Origin: Spirochaetales bacterium
GTDB taxonomy: Bacteria > Spirochaetota > Spirochaetia > UBA9216
DNA: 45,342 nucleotides
NCBI GenBank assembly: GCA_016342585.1
Contig: JAEINK010000040.1
Location: 1 to 45,342 of the forward strand
Direction of reading: 5' to 3'
In this document: positions 27,269-36,367 of the stretch, one piece after another
Layout: each line of letters opens with the position of its first letter
Position numbering within the stretch: position 1 is the stretch's first letter
The notes under the pieces: model-generated
Told to the model about the DNA's origin: nothing
Database searches by the model: none
What the model saw: only the letters and a program-made list of their open reading frames with translations
Made by a program: the position numbers and the translations under genes

Positions 27269-28135
27269 ATGTTTGAAAACATGGGCTGGGGCAAAAAAAG
27301 CAGACTCAGCCAAATCGTTAAATCCGATGGAAGAGCCGTTATGCTTGCCATTGATCATGGATACTTCATGGGCTCGACTCATGGTATGGAAAGACCGGCT
27401 GAGGCAATTAAAAATCTTCTACCATATGTAGACTCCCTTATGCTGAGTCCGGGAATTGTCAGAAATTCGGTTAAACCCGATTTCGGTAAAGGTATGGTCC
27501 TAAGAGCATCAGGCGGAAATACAATCCTTGATCCGGATATCGATGATGAAGAGATAATTCTACCTGCGGAAGAGGCTGTAAAGCTTAATGCATCAGCCGT
27601 TGCCGTTTCTATCTTTGTAGGTTCAGAACACTCTCATCAGACAATTATGAACCTCACAGATATGGTGAATGATGCATCACAGTTTGATCTACCCGTTCTT
27701 GGCGTCACTGCCGTAGGAAAGGCTCTGAAAGATAAGAAAGAGGTGAGATACCTCTCTCATGCTTCACGCCTGGCAGCCGAACTTGGTGCCGATATAGTTA
27801 AAACCTACTATTGTGAAGGATTCGAAGAGATCGTAGCCAAAACTCCCGTTCCCATCGTGGTAGCCGGTGGACCGAAACTGGATACCTATGAGGATGTACT
27901 CACCCTCTGCTATAACGCCATACAAATGGGTGCCATTGGTGTAGATATGGGAAGGAATATCTGGCAATCCGACTACCCTGCCGCTATTGTTCAGGGTGTG
28001 AATGCGGTAATCCATAAGAATTTCAAGGTAAAAGAAGCCCTTGAACTGGTTGAGTCTCTCTGTAATGAAGAGACAAAAAGAAGAGAAGATTTCCTGGTGA
28101 CAGCTCAGGATATCGCCGATTCAAAGGTTCATTAA
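27269..28135 (+). CDS. Class I aldolase, DhnA/LsrF family
   Basis: This 288-residue (beta/alpha)8 aldolase has the DhnA/LsrF pattern: VMLAIDHGYFMG, the Schiff-base region LGADIVKTYYCEGF with predicted catalytic Lys178, IVVAGGPKLDT, and GVDMGRNIWQS for phosphate binding. The ATG at 27269 is chosen for its TAGGAGG upstream; a longer frame from 27239 is not supported. Relatives include LsrF (phospho-AI-2 thiolase) and archaeal-type fructose-bisphosphate aldolases. With MtnA and MtnK in the same operon, its likely substrate is 5-methylthioribulose-1-phosphate or 5-deoxyribulose-1-phosphate, split to DHAP plus (methylthio)acetaldehyde or acetaldehyde. That role is inferred. In known versions of this pathway the step is done by a class II aldolase. 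Confidence 0.9.
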   Translation: MFENMGWGKKSRLSQIVKSDGRAVMLAIDHGYFMGSTHGMERPAEAIKNLLPYVDSLMLSPGIVRNSVKPDFGKGMVLRASGGNTILDPDIDDEEIILPAEEAVKLNASAVAVSIFVGSEHSHQTIMNLTDMVNDASQFDLPVLGVTAVGKALKDKKEVRYLSHASRLAAELGADIVKTYYCEGFEEIVAKTPVPIVVAGGPKLDTYEDVLTLCYNAIQMGAIGVDMGRNIWQSDYPAAIVQGVNAVIHKNFKVKEALELVESLCNEETKRREDFLVTAQDIADSKVH

Positions 28136-28143
28136 GACACTAA

Positions 28144-29328
28144 ATGATCAAAGTTCTCGCAGTTGCCGATCCGGCCGTATTAACTTATGCAGACAAGGAT
28201 GTAAACATTATATCCAAATGGACCGAAACCAGCGGTGTAGAGGTGGAGTTTTCCATCCTGCCCTGGGCGGAATATTTTGCAGCATTGATGGAAACGTTGA
28301 GCGGAAACGGTAAGGACAGGAAGAGTGATTATGACATAGTCATGGTCGCGGGGCATCTCTGGCTGCAGGATTTTATTAATAGAGGATTCCTGCAGCCTCT
28401 GGAAGGAATAAAGGCCGCCATTACTAATTATGGTCCCTATGAAGACCTCCTTCCCGGGGTAAGAGATGAAATTGAGCTGGATGGAAAGGTCTGGCTTACC
28501 CCCTCTTTCACCGATGGACATATTATCTACTATAAAAAAGAGAGAATTTTCGAGCTGACGGGCCGCCACCTACCGAAGATATTAACCCCTTCCGAGTATC
28601 TGGCACTGGTAAAAGAGATTGGAAACAATCCGGCCATGGAAGATAAAAAATTCCTTGCCATGAAAGCCCACCCCAGTGAGATTTTTCTCGACTGGCTCCC
28701 CTTCTACTATGAGGAGGGAAAATCTGTATTTGATGAGAATTTGAATCTCCTTTTTAATACTCCTGAGGCTGCACGTGCTCTGGGCAGGTATCTCGAATTG
28801 AAAGAATTCGCCCTGCCTGGGGCCGAGCTTTTTGGAAACGAGGAGGTTTGCGCCGCCCTTCAGTCTGATGACTGCCTGATAGGGGTCAGCTGGGGTGGCC
28901 AGGCAAGTTTCATTATTAATGATGAAATTTTGAAGGCAGACAACATGGGTTATGCCACCTTTGAAACACCATGGAATGTATCCTGGAGTTTTGGTGTGCC
29001 TGCCAGTGCCGATTTTACCAATGAAGTGAGGGATTTTCTTGCCTACCTTGCCTCCCCGGAAGTGGACAGGATAATTGGTAAAGGGGCTGGCAGCCCGGTT
29101 CGATCCGCATCATACAAAGCAGAGAACTCATTACTTCCCTGGTACCCGATACAGGAAGAGATGATTTCCAGATCAAAACGATTACCCGGTTTTACGGGAA
29201 GCGGCGATGTCTACGGTCTGTTTTACAAATGGATCTTTCAGGCATTTACCGGAGAAATCTCTCCGGAAGAAGCATTGGCGGAACTTGAGAAAGCCGTTTC
29301 CGCCGAAATCAAAAAATTACATACTTAA
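28144..29328 (+). CDS. Family 1 extracellular-solute-binding-like protein without signal peptide
   Basis: This 394-residue protein has the fold signature of ABC family-1 substrate-binding proteins (SBP_bac_1): SDYDIVMVAGHLWLQDFINR, GFLQPLEGIK, IIYYKKERIFELTGRHLPKI, and a C-terminal FKWIFQAFTGEISPEEALAE. It begins directly with MIKVLAVADPAVLTYADKD, which is the first strand of the mature fold. There is no hydrophobic signal, lipobox or Tat motif, and no in-frame upstream start supplies one. Only 8 bp separate it from the aldolase stop. It is therefore predicted to be cytoplasmic, perhaps a ligand-sensing or scavenging protein. The operon also has a properly exported RbsB-type binding protein. 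No family-1 permease genes are present. Confidence 0.85.
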   Translation: MIKVLAVADPAVLTYADKDVNIISKWTETSGVEVEFSILPWAEYFAALMETLSGNGKDRKSDYDIVMVAGHLWLQDFINRGFLQPLEGIKAAITNYGPYEDLLPGVRDEIELDGKVWLTPSFTDGHIIYYKKERIFELTGRHLPKILTPSEYLALVKEIGNNPAMEDKKFLAMKAHPSEIFLDWLPFYYEEGKSVFDENLNLLFNTPEAARALGRYLELKEFALPGAELFGNEEVCAALQSDDCLIGVSWGGQASFIINDEILKADNMGYATFETPWNVSWSFGVPASADFTNEVRDFLAYLASPEVDRIIGKGAGSPVRSASYKAENSLLPWYPIQEEMISRSKRLPGFTGSGDVYGLFYKWIFQAFTGEISPEEALAELEKAVSAEIKKLHT

Positions 29329-29337
29329 TTTTCGCAA

Positions 29338-29355
29338 AACACCGGTGTTACCGGT
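29338..29355. other. Palindrome/hairpin between the two binding-protein genes
   Basis: A perfect 12-bp palindrome (AACACCGGTGTT, 29338-29349) overlaps an alternative hairpin ACCGG-TGTTA-CCGGT (29341-29355). It precedes the RbsB-type gene by 25 bp and is followed by A-rich sequence and GGAGG. It could be an operator or an mRNA-processing stem that tunes binding-protein expression. There is no T-run, so it is not a standard terminator. Confidence 0.4.
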
Positions 29356-29380
29356 TTAAAAAAAACATGGAGGTTTATTC

Positions 29381-30439
29381 ATGAAAGGTTTAAGAGTTTT
29401 AGGTTTGATTATCTTTTCTATCGTACTGATAGGAACCGCTTTTGCAGGCGGACAGCAGGACAAGGCAGGCACAGCCCTCGCAGGAGCACCCGCTCCATTT
29501 GACGGTTCAAAACAGGTTCATATAGCTCTCGTTCGACAGATGGTTGAAGGTGAGTTTATGCAGATGTGGAGAGCAGGCGCTGAGGACCAGGCTGAACTGA
29601 TGGGAATCAAACTCACAGTATTTGGAAAAAACATGGACAATAAAGCACAGGCTGACTTTATATACCAGGCAATCAGCATGGGTGTTGATGGAATCATTAT
29701 TGACCATGGTTTAACTGAAACAATGATGAAACCCGCGGAAGATGCTCTTGCTGCCGGTATCCCTGTAATCGCATTTGATGTTGCCCTGAACAATCCAATG
29801 ATCCCTCAGATCGCCCAGGATGACCACGCTCTCGGACGAATGGCTCTCGAGCAGATGGTAGAAGACTTCAACGGAAAAGCTAATGTTGGTTATGTTTATG
29901 TTGCAGGAATCCTTCCCCTGGACAAGAGGGATGAATCCTTTACAGCTATCAAAGCAGAAAATCCCGGTGTTATAGAAATCGTTCGAACAGGAACTCTGGA
30001 ATCTCCTTTCTCAGTAAAAAATGCTGACCAGGTATCCGCATCCTTAAGAGCTAACCCCGAAATCAATGCTTATTTCAGTCCTTATGATGAATTCGCAAAG
30101 GGTGTTGTAATGGCACTTGAAGAGATGGATAGAACAGACATTCTTGTTTACTCTGCTGACATTTCTACTCAGGATATTGAGCTTATGACTACCCCCGGCA
30201 ACCCCTGGAGAGCAACAGCTTGTACAAACCCCAGAGTTATCGGTGCCGCTTCAGTTCGAGGAATCGCCATGCTCATCGCAGGTGAAAAACTTCCTGCCGA
30301 CATCCTGATTACTCCTACACTGATCACAAACGAAATGCTGGTTGCTGCAAATATCGCCAACATGAATGATCTCATCGAATCCATTCCTGCTTTCAGCGAA
30401 TCTGATGCTTGTTTAACAGACTGGATCCCAATGAAGTAG
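29381..30439 (+). CDS. RbsB-type (PBP family 4/B) periplasmic sugar-binding protein
   Basis: This 352-residue exported binding protein has a signal peptide of about 22 residues ending GTAFA|GGQQ. The mature protein shows the type I periplasmic-binding fold: HIALVRQMVEGEFMQMWRAG, GVDGIIIDHGLTETMMKPAE, GIPVIAFDVALNNPMIPQIA, and AYFSPYDEFAKGVVMALEEM. It pairs with the RbsA-type ATPase and RbsC-type permease further down the operon. The predicted cargo is a pentose with a modified C5, inferred from the intracellular enzymes. GGAGG lies 7 nt before the ATG. It is followed by a 218-bp gap before mtnA. Confidence 0.92.
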   Translation: MKGLRVLGLIIFSIVLIGTAFAGGQQDKAGTALAGAPAPFDGSKQVHIALVRQMVEGEFMQMWRAGAEDQAELMGIKLTVFGKNMDNKAQADFIYQAISMGVDGIIIDHGLTETMMKPAEDALAAGIPVIAFDVALNNPMIPQIAQDDHALGRMALEQMVEDFNGKANVGYVYVAGILPLDKRDESFTAIKAENPGVIEIVRTGTLESPFSVKNADQVSASLRANPEINAYFSPYDEFAKGVVMALEEMDRTDILVYSADISTQDIELMTTPGNPWRATACTNPRVIGAASVRGIAMLIAGEKLPADILITPTLITNEMLVAANIANMNDLIESIPAFSESDACLTDWIPMK

Positions 30440-30657
30440 CAGGTATTTTCCTTAAAATTATCCGAGTTTTCGGCAGCAATTTATACTATAATAACTTAAC
30501 TTCAAGCTGCTGAAGACTCTCCTTAAACCCGGTGTAAGACAGTGTATGTTCATCGGGATTTTCCCCGGGGGAAAGTATTCTTAGACGGTTTTTTAAGGAT
30601 ATCGTACCCCGGTATTTATATACACTGAAATTTTGAATGAAGGTAGAAGATAGGATT
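30440..30657. other. Structured intergenic gap between binding-protein gene and mtnA; no gene
   Basis: This 218-bp gap is long for this otherwise tight operon. It holds a TATAAT (30487-30492) with a poor -35, and a palindrome TTTCCCC-G-GGGGAAA (30560-30574). No S-box (SAM) riboswitch core was recognised. It may host an internal promoter or a stem that separates expression of the abundant binding protein from downstream enzymes. Confidence 0.45.
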
Positions 30658-31725
30658 ATGGCAGACAATAATAAATCAGGATATTCAAACCTGGTAAAAA
30701 CCCTTTCATGGGAGAACGGCGTATTAACACTTCTGGATCAGACGAAACTTCCGGTTGAGGTTATTAATGAACCTCAAGGCAGTATTGAACAGGTCTGGGA
30801 CTCAATCAAAAAATTAAAAGTACGGGGTGCTCCCGCCATCGGAATTGCAGGCGCTTATGGGCTGCTCTACGGTGTAAAAGATATTCAGGACATGGAGACG
30901 TCAAGGTTCATGGATGTCCTGAAAGAGAAAGCTGCCTACCTTGATTCATCAAGACCCACGGCAGTTAACTTAAGCTGGGCCTTAAAGAGGATGGTTGCCA
31001 AAGCTGAAACCATTACCGACCTTTCAGCCGCAGAAATTTATGAAGTTCTTGAGAAAGAGGCTATCGCCATCCACGAAGAGGATAAAGCCCTCTGTCGGGG
31101 AATGGGAGAAAACGGAAAAGTCCTGATAAAAGACGGAATGGGTGTTCTCACCCACTGCAATGCGGGCTCTCTTGCCACTTCTGAACTGGGTACGGCTACA
31201 GCGCCCATGTATCTGGCTCATGAAGATGGCGTAAAGTTTAAGGTATATTCAGATGAAACACGCCCTCTCCTTCAGGGAGCAAGACTCACCTCATGGGAAC
31301 TCCAGCAGTCCGGTCTGGATGTGACCCTGATCTGTGACAACATGGCCGCTTTTATGATGTCCAAAGGTTTTATTGACCTGGTAATTGTTGGAACCGACCG
31401 GGTGGCAGCCAATGGAGATACAGCAAACAAAATTGGAACAATGGGTGTCGCTATCCTTGCCAAACACTTTGGAATTCCTTTTTATGTGGCCTGCCCCTCA
31501 TCAACATTCGATCTCTCCACCGAAAAGGGTGATGAAATCGTTATCGAAGAGAGAGATGCTGAAGAAGTAACCTTCTTCGGAGAAAGGAGAACCGGCCCCG
31601 AAGGAATACAGGTAAGAAATCCGGCCTTCGATGTTACGCCCAATGAGCTGATCGCCGGTTTTATAACTGAAAATGGAATTGTCAGACCTCCCTTCAAGGA
31701 AAACCTGGCAAAAAGCTTCAAGTAA
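30658..31725 (+). CDS. mtnA: S-methyl-5-thioribose-1-phosphate isomerase (or 5-deoxyribose-1-phosphate isomerase)
   Basis: This 355-residue enzyme converts the aldose-1-phosphate to the 1-phosphoketose. The family hallmarks are complete: KVRGAPAIGIAGAYGLLYG, the catalytic Cys167 in LTHCNAGSLATSELGTA, DETRPLLQGARLTSWEL, and catalytic Asp247 in VGTDRVAANGDTANKIGTMG. The 80-residue Cys-to-Asp spacing equals that of the Bacillus subtilis enzyme (Cys160/Asp240). The start is uncertain between 30637 and 30658; 30658 has AGGA just upstream. No class II aldolase or MtnB/C/D gene follows, so the universal methionine salvage route is not encoded here. The DrdI-like 5-deoxyribose role fits equally well. 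Confidence 0.94.
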   Translation: MADNNKSGYSNLVKTLSWENGVLTLLDQTKLPVEVINEPQGSIEQVWDSIKKLKVRGAPAIGIAGAYGLLYGVKDIQDMETSRFMDVLKEKAAYLDSSRPTAVNLSWALKRMVAKAETITDLSAAEIYEVLEKEAIAIHEEDKALCRGMGENGKVLIKDGMGVLTHCNAGSLATSELGTATAPMYLAHEDGVKFKVYSDETRPLLQGARLTSWELQQSGLDVTLICDNMAAFMMSKGFIDLVIVGTDRVAANGDTANKIGTMGVAILAKHFGIPFYVACPSSTFDLSTEKGDEIVIEERDAEEVTFFGERRTGPEGIQVRNPAFDVTPNELIAGFITENGIVRPPFKENLAKSFK

Positions 31726-31735
31726 GGAGAATAGA

Positions 31736-33016
31736 ATGGCATATTATCAGCTTGATGAGACGAAAGTAGAAGATTATGTAAAAAATCTTCCATCAATGAA
31801 GAAGATTTTTTCCTCTTTCGACAACCTTGAAACCAAAGAGATCGGAGATGGAAACCTGAACTATGTGTATTTCATCACCAATAAAGATAAACCAGAAGAG
31901 ACAATCATCCTTAAGCAAGCGGTCCCCTTCCTTAGATGCGTAGGAGAAGACAGCCCCCTTTCAAAAGACAGGATGAACTTCGAAATTATGGCCCTTCGAA
32001 AAGAGTCTGAACTCTGTCCAGATCTTGTTCCGGAGATTTATCATGATGACAAAGAGATGGCTCTGGTTATCATGCAGAACCTGAACAAGCATAAAATCAT
32101 GAGAGGTGAAATGAATCTTGGAAAGAAATTCCCCAAGATGCCAGGTCATATGGCCACCTTTCTTGCCAGAACCATGTTTTTCTCTTCCGACTGGTACATG
32201 ACCAGTAAAACAGAAAACTGGGACGCCATGGGCGTTGAGAAAAAAGAGAGGGTTAAGGAATTTGTAAACGGCGAATTATGTACCCTCACGGAGAATTATA
32301 TCTTCTCCTACCCTTTCTACGATCAGGAAACAAACGAATACTCTCCCGACCTTCCCCAGGATGTGATAGACATGATCCAGAAGGATGGGGCACTTAAGGT
32401 CGCTGCAGCGGAGCTCAAATACAAATTCATGAACAATGCAGAAGCCATGCTTCATGGAGATCTGCACACCGGAAGCCTTATGGTAAATGAGGAAGAGACC
32501 TTTGTGATCGATCCGGAATTCTCATTTTATGGCCCGGCAGGTTTTGATGTGGGGCTGCTTATGGGGAACATGCTTCTTGCCTATATCGCTCAGGGATACA
32601 GACAGAAACAGTTAGGCAATGATCCAAAAGATTACAGAGCCTGGGTGATCGATGCTATCAAGGAGATTAATAACGGTTTCATGAAGGAGTATGATGCTCT
32701 CTGGAAAAAACACCAGGATGAGGTTGAATACCCCTACTGGAATTTTGAAGGGGGAGCAGAAGCCTTTGCTCAGCTCCGAAAAAATGAAATCATAAGAATT
32801 TTCAAGGATGCTGTCGGTATAGCCGGTACTGTTATGATCAGAAGAACCCTGGGACTTGCCAAGGTTTCGGATATAGCGGACATTCAGGATACAAAAGCAA
32901 GAGCAGAACTTGACACCGAAGCTCTTAAGATCGGCCGACAGCTCCTGTTAAACTACAAAAACATCGAAACCATTGAAGAAGTGGTTAAGATTGCACAGGA
33001 GGTATCTCCCCTCTAG
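31736..33016 (+). CDS. mtnK: S-methyl-5-thioribose kinase (or 5-deoxyribose kinase)
   Basis: This 426-residue kinase phosphorylates C1 of 5-methylthioribose using ATP. It has the aminoglycoside-phosphotransferase/choline-kinase fold: EIGDGNLNYVYFITNK (nucleotide loop), TIILKQAVPF (Lys), the catalytic loop MLHGDLHTGSLMV (His240-Gly-Asp242), and the metal-binding VIDPEFSFYGPAGFDVG (Asp259). The ATG at 31736 is preceded by AAGGAG with 6 nt spacing, and the SD overlaps the region just after the mtnA stop. Direct phosphorylation of imported free sugar means no nucleosidase is needed in the operon. 5-Deoxyribose is an alternative substrate in related pathways. Confidence 0.95.
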   Translation: MAYYQLDETKVEDYVKNLPSMKKIFSSFDNLETKEIGDGNLNYVYFITNKDKPEETIILKQAVPFLRCVGEDSPLSKDRMNFEIMALRKESELCPDLVPEIYHDDKEMALVIMQNLNKHKIMRGEMNLGKKFPKMPGHMATFLARTMFFSSDWYMTSKTENWDAMGVEKKERVKEFVNGELCTLTENYIFSYPFYDQETNEYSPDLPQDVIDMIQKDGALKVAAAELKYKFMNNAEAMLHGDLHTGSLMVNEEETFVIDPEFSFYGPAGFDVGLLMGNMLLAYIAQGYRQKQLGNDPKDYRAWVIDAIKEINNGFMKEYDALWKKHQDEVEYPYWNFEGGAEAFAQLRKNEIIRIFKDAVGIAGTVMIRRTLGLAKVSDIADIQDTKARAELDTEALKIGRQLLLNYKNIETIEEVVKIAQEVSPL

Positions 33017-33039
33017 GGGAGATAGTCTTCAAGGAGAAT

Positions 33040-34572
33040 ATGGTGGAAAAAAAACCATTGGTTAAAGTCAAAGGTATCGGGGTCTCCTTCGGAGCCACCC
33101 GTGCCCTTGATGATGTTGACTTTGAATTTTACCCCGGTGAAATCCTCGCCCTGGTTGGCGCAAACGGTGCGGGCAAGTCTACCCTGATCAAGGTTATCTG
33201 CGGGTATTATCAGAACTATGAAGGGGAGATCATCGTCGGTGATGAACCCCAGACCTTCACATGTCCGAAAGATGCCTACGATGTGGGAATACAGACTGTA
33301 CACCAGATAATCAATCAGGGCGTCGTGCCCAATATGACCGTTGCAGAAAACCTGGCCCTGAAACAGCTGCTCTCACCGGAACAGCCCCTGTTTTACAGCC
33401 ATGAGAAACTGAAAGAGCAGGCAAGGCCTATAGCCCAGAGAATGAATCTCGATTATCTGGATCTGGATGCCCAGCTTTCAGAGATCGGCCAGAGTGACAG
33501 GCAAATGATCTCCATAGCCAGGGCCCTCTCTTCAAACCCGAATCTCCTGATTCTGGATGAGCCGACATCCTCTCTTTCCGAGAAGGAAGCGGATAGACTT
33601 TTCCAGACCCTCTTCAGACTCAGGGATGAGGGGGTGTCCATTGTATATGTCTCTCACCGACTCCATGAAATTACCAGATTAGCCGACAGGGTGGGTGTAC
33701 TTCGTGACGGTAAGGTTGCCGGTATATTAAAAGCCCCCTTCTCCGTAAAGGAGATGGTTACCGCCATGGTTGGCGAGGTAAATAGAAACCCGGTTACCGG
33801 TGTGAGCGACAGGGTTAACAAAAAAGTAGTGAAACTTGAACTGCGGGATGTTGTTATCCAGGAGGGTCATAAGCCTATAAACCTTAAGCTTTATGAAGGT
33901 GAGATTGTAGGATTAACAGGACTCATAGGTGCGGGAAAGTCGGAACTTGCCCAACTCCTCTATGGAGATGAAGAACTTATAAGCGGGGAAATTTTCCTCG
34001 ACGGCAAACCCTATAACCCCAAAAATATTAAGGATGCCATACGTCAGGGAGTCTATATGGTTCCCGAAGATCGAAACAATAATGCTGTAATTCCTGATTT
34101 TTCTATCAGACACAACCTCAATATACCCTTCCTTGATTTTTTCTCTTCCAGACTGGGAATCATGAAAAACCTGAAAGAGAAAAAAGAATCACTGAGAATT
34201 GTCAAATCCATGGGGATCAAATGTGCCAGTGAATCCGCCCCGATTGAAAGCCTCTCGGGAGGGAACCAGCAGAAGGTAATGGTTGGAAGGTGGTTTCTGA
34301 AAGATTACAACCTTTTCATCCTGGATGAACCATTTCAGGGTGTTGATGTCAGATCGAGAATAGAGATCGGAGCCTATCTCCGGGAAAATATAGGAACAAA
34401 CTGTGCCCTGCTGATTGCCACTGATTTGGATGAGGTAATCGAAGTCGCAGATAGAATCGTGGTTATGAATCATGGAGTACTCGTCGGAGAACAGCTGGCG
34501 GGAAATATAGAAAGAGACAAGCTTCTTCACTGGACAGCACAGACTGTAGAAGAAGTAGCAGCTCAGGAGTAA
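33040..34572 (+). CDS. RbsA-type sugar ABC transporter, duplicated ATPase subunit
   Basis: This 510-residue cytoplasmic protein has two ABC domains in tandem. The first has Walker A GANGAGKST, a degenerate signature IGQSDRQMISIARAL and Walker B LLILDEPTSSL. The second has GLIGAGKSE as a deviant Walker A, the canonical signature SLSGGNQQKVMVGRWF and Walker B LFILDEPFQGVDV. This asymmetry is usual in the CUT2 ribose-type family. It powers the permease encoded 3 bp downstream. AAGGAG precedes the ATG at 33040. Confidence 0.95.
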   Translation: MVEKKPLVKVKGIGVSFGATRALDDVDFEFYPGEILALVGANGAGKSTLIKVICGYYQNYEGEIIVGDEPQTFTCPKDAYDVGIQTVHQIINQGVVPNMTVAENLALKQLLSPEQPLFYSHEKLKEQARPIAQRMNLDYLDLDAQLSEIGQSDRQMISIARALSSNPNLLILDEPTSSLSEKEADRLFQTLFRLRDEGVSIVYVSHRLHEITRLADRVGVLRDGKVAGILKAPFSVKEMVTAMVGEVNRNPVTGVSDRVNKKVVKLELRDVVIQEGHKPINLKLYEGEIVGLTGLIGAGKSELAQLLYGDEELISGEIFLDGKPYNPKNIKDAIRQGVYMVPEDRNNNAVIPDFSIRHNLNIPFLDFFSSRLGIMKNLKEKKESLRIVKSMGIKCASESAPIESLSGGNQQKVMVGRWFLKDYNLFILDEPFQGVDVRSRIEIGAYLRENIGTNCALLIATDLDEVIEVADRIVVMNHGVLVGEQLAGNIERDKLLHWTAQTVEEVAAQE

Positions 34573-34575
34573 GAA

Positions 34576-35556
34576 ATGAGTAAATTTACAGATTTTGCAA
34601 TTAAATGGGGGTTCCTCATTGTCATGGGAACCCTTTTCCTGGTATTCGGACTGGTTGAACCTGCTTTCTGGAATCCGGGCAACCTTTTCAACATACTATT
34701 AAGTGTTTGTATCTTCGGTACCATGGCATTGGGAGAAACCTTTGTTCTGGTGATTGACGGAATGGACCTTTCTATCGGCTCAACGGCAGCACTATCAGTA
34801 ATGATCTCCGCCTACTGCATGGTTGTTCTTGAAATGGGTGGATTTATAACCGTAATAATATGCCTTGTTATCGGACTTCTGATTGGTTTTATAAACGGAT
34901 TCATGATCGTCAAAGTTAAGATCCCACCGCTTCTGGCAACCCTGGGTATGATGTTCCTGGTTCAGGGGCTTCAGCTGATCCCATCGGGTGGACGATCCAT
35001 TGGAAGAGGTGCTATCCTCGGTAATGGTAAAGAGGCCATGGGCCAGTTCTCCGAAGGATTCAAGGAGTTGGGTCAGGGAAGAGTATTGGGGATAATTCCC
35101 GTACCTGTACTAATCATGGTTCTTGTGGCCATATTTGTTTTCATTGTTCTTTCCAGAACTAAATATGGAAGAACTTTCTATGCTTTAGGTGGAAATGCTG
35201 AAGCAACAAGACTAGTTGGAGCAAATGTCAAAAAGTTCACCATGGTGGCCTATATGGCTTCGGGTTTAATTGCATCCCTTGCCGGTGTACTCCTTGCCGC
35301 CCGTGTTGGCCGAGGAGACGTAGGCTCACAGGGAACTCTGCTCATGGATGCCATCGGTGCCGCCTTGATCGGATTCGCCGTACTGGGTGCAAGACGACCG
35401 AACCCCTTTGGAACCATCGTCGGAGCCATCTTTATCGGTATGCTCATGAACGGACTTACCATGCTGAGCATGCAGTATTTCTGGCAGGACTTCTTAAAGG
35501 GCTGTGTACTCGTAGCCGCACTTGCCTTTACATTTGGTCTGCAAAAGCGTAAATAA
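34576..35556 (+). CDS. RbsC-type sugar ABC transporter permease
   Basis: This 326-residue inner-membrane permease of the CUT2 family has 8-10 hydrophobic segments. Family motifs are GETFVLVIDGMDLSIGSTAA, the loop GRTFYALGGNAEATRLVG that contacts the ATPase, and the C-terminal GRGDVGSQGTLLMDAIGAAL. Only one permease gene is present, so it should homodimerise. It completes the RbsB/RbsA/RbsC-type importer for the predicted 5-modified ribose. There are 3 bp between the ATPase stop and this ATG. Confidence 0.95.
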   Translation: MSKFTDFAIKWGFLIVMGTLFLVFGLVEPAFWNPGNLFNILLSVCIFGTMALGETFVLVIDGMDLSIGSTAALSVMISAYCMVVLEMGGFITVIICLVIGLLIGFINGFMIVKVKIPPLLATLGMMFLVQGLQLIPSGGRSIGRGAILGNGKEAMGQFSEGFKELGQGRVLGIIPVPVLIMVLVAIFVFIVLSRTKYGRTFYALGGNAEATRLVGANVKKFTMVAYMASGLIASLAGVLLAARVGRGDVGSQGTLLMDAIGAALIGFAVLGARRPNPFGTIVGAIFIGMLMNGLTMLSMQYFWQDFLKGCVLVAALAFTFGLQKRK

Positions 35557-35579
35557 TTAACGAAAGAGAGGAGATTCCC

Positions 35580-36341
35580 ATGCTGGCGGTCGAACGACAG
35601 AAAAAAATTATACAGATACTTCATCGCGATGGATTTGTAAAAGTGAACAACCTGAGCCTCGAGTACAATGTATCCGAGGAGACCATCAGAAGGGATCTCC
35701 AGAAACTGGAAAGCGAAGGACAACTCTACAGGACCTATGGGGGCGCCTACCTGACTCAGGTGGTCAACTCCGATATCCCGGTAAGTTTTCGGGAAGAGGT
35801 CCTTGTAGAAAGTAAGACTAATATTGCTGAAATCTGTCTCGGGATGATTGAAGAGCGGGATACAATTATTCTGGATGCGAGCACGACAGCCCTCCATGTG
35901 GCAAAAAAGCTCTATGAGTTTCAGAAATTAACGGTTATCACAAACTCAATGAAAATTGTATCGGCTCTGGTTGATTATGATCACATTAAGGTACTCTGCT
36001 GCGGTGGAACACTGAGAGCGACCGCCATGTCTTTTGTAGGCCAGGAGAGTATAAAATTCCTGGAAAACTACTACGCAGACAAAGCCTTTGTATCCTGTAC
36101 CTCTATCGACAAGGATCGGGGAATAACCGATACCAATGAAATGGAGGCTCAGGTACGGAGTAAAATGTTTGAAAGATCTTCCGAAAAAATTCTCATAGCC
36201 GACATCACAAAATTCAACTCAACCTCTTTTGCAGCCATAGCACCATTATCTTCAATAAATGCCTTGGTAACAGATAAAAGGGTAGATGCTGAGTTTGAGA
36301 AAGCTCTCAACGATTTTGGGATAAGGTATCTTCATACCTAG
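35580..36341 (+). CDS. DeoR-family transcriptional regulator
   Basis: This 253-residue regulator has an N-terminal DeoR helix-turn-helix (ERQKKIIQILHRDGFVKVNN; VSEETIRRDLQKLESEGQLY, then RTYGGAYL). The C-terminal DeoR sensor domain (LDASTTALHVAKKL; VITNSMKIVSALVDYD; VLCCGGTLRATAMSFVG) binds phosphorylated sugars in relatives. It lies inside the operon, so the locus has two sugar-phosphate regulators (SorC and DeoR). GGAG is 8 nt before the ATG. Its operator was not identified. Confidence 0.94.
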   Translation: MLAVERQKKIIQILHRDGFVKVNNLSLEYNVSEETIRRDLQKLESEGQLYRTYGGAYLTQVVNSDIPVSFREEVLVESKTNIAEICLGMIEERDTIILDASTTALHVAKKLYEFQKLTVITNSMKIVSALVDYDHIKVLCCGGTLRATAMSFVGQESIKFLENYYADKAFVSCTSIDKDRGITDTNEMEAQVRSKMFERSSEKILIADITKFNSTSFAAIAPLSSINALVTDKRVDAEFEKALNDFGIRYLHT

Positions 36342-36367
36342 AATAACCATCATGAAGGAATGCGTAA

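Noticed and set aside
30440..30657. SAM (S-box) riboswitch upstream of mtnA/mtnK
   Set aside because: No S-box core or terminator/antiterminator with a T-run was found; only a TATAAT and one short palindrome.
35250..35897. 215-residue minus-strand frame across the permease/DeoR junction
   Set aside because: It is antisense to two firm genes with canonical motifs and has no recognisable domain.
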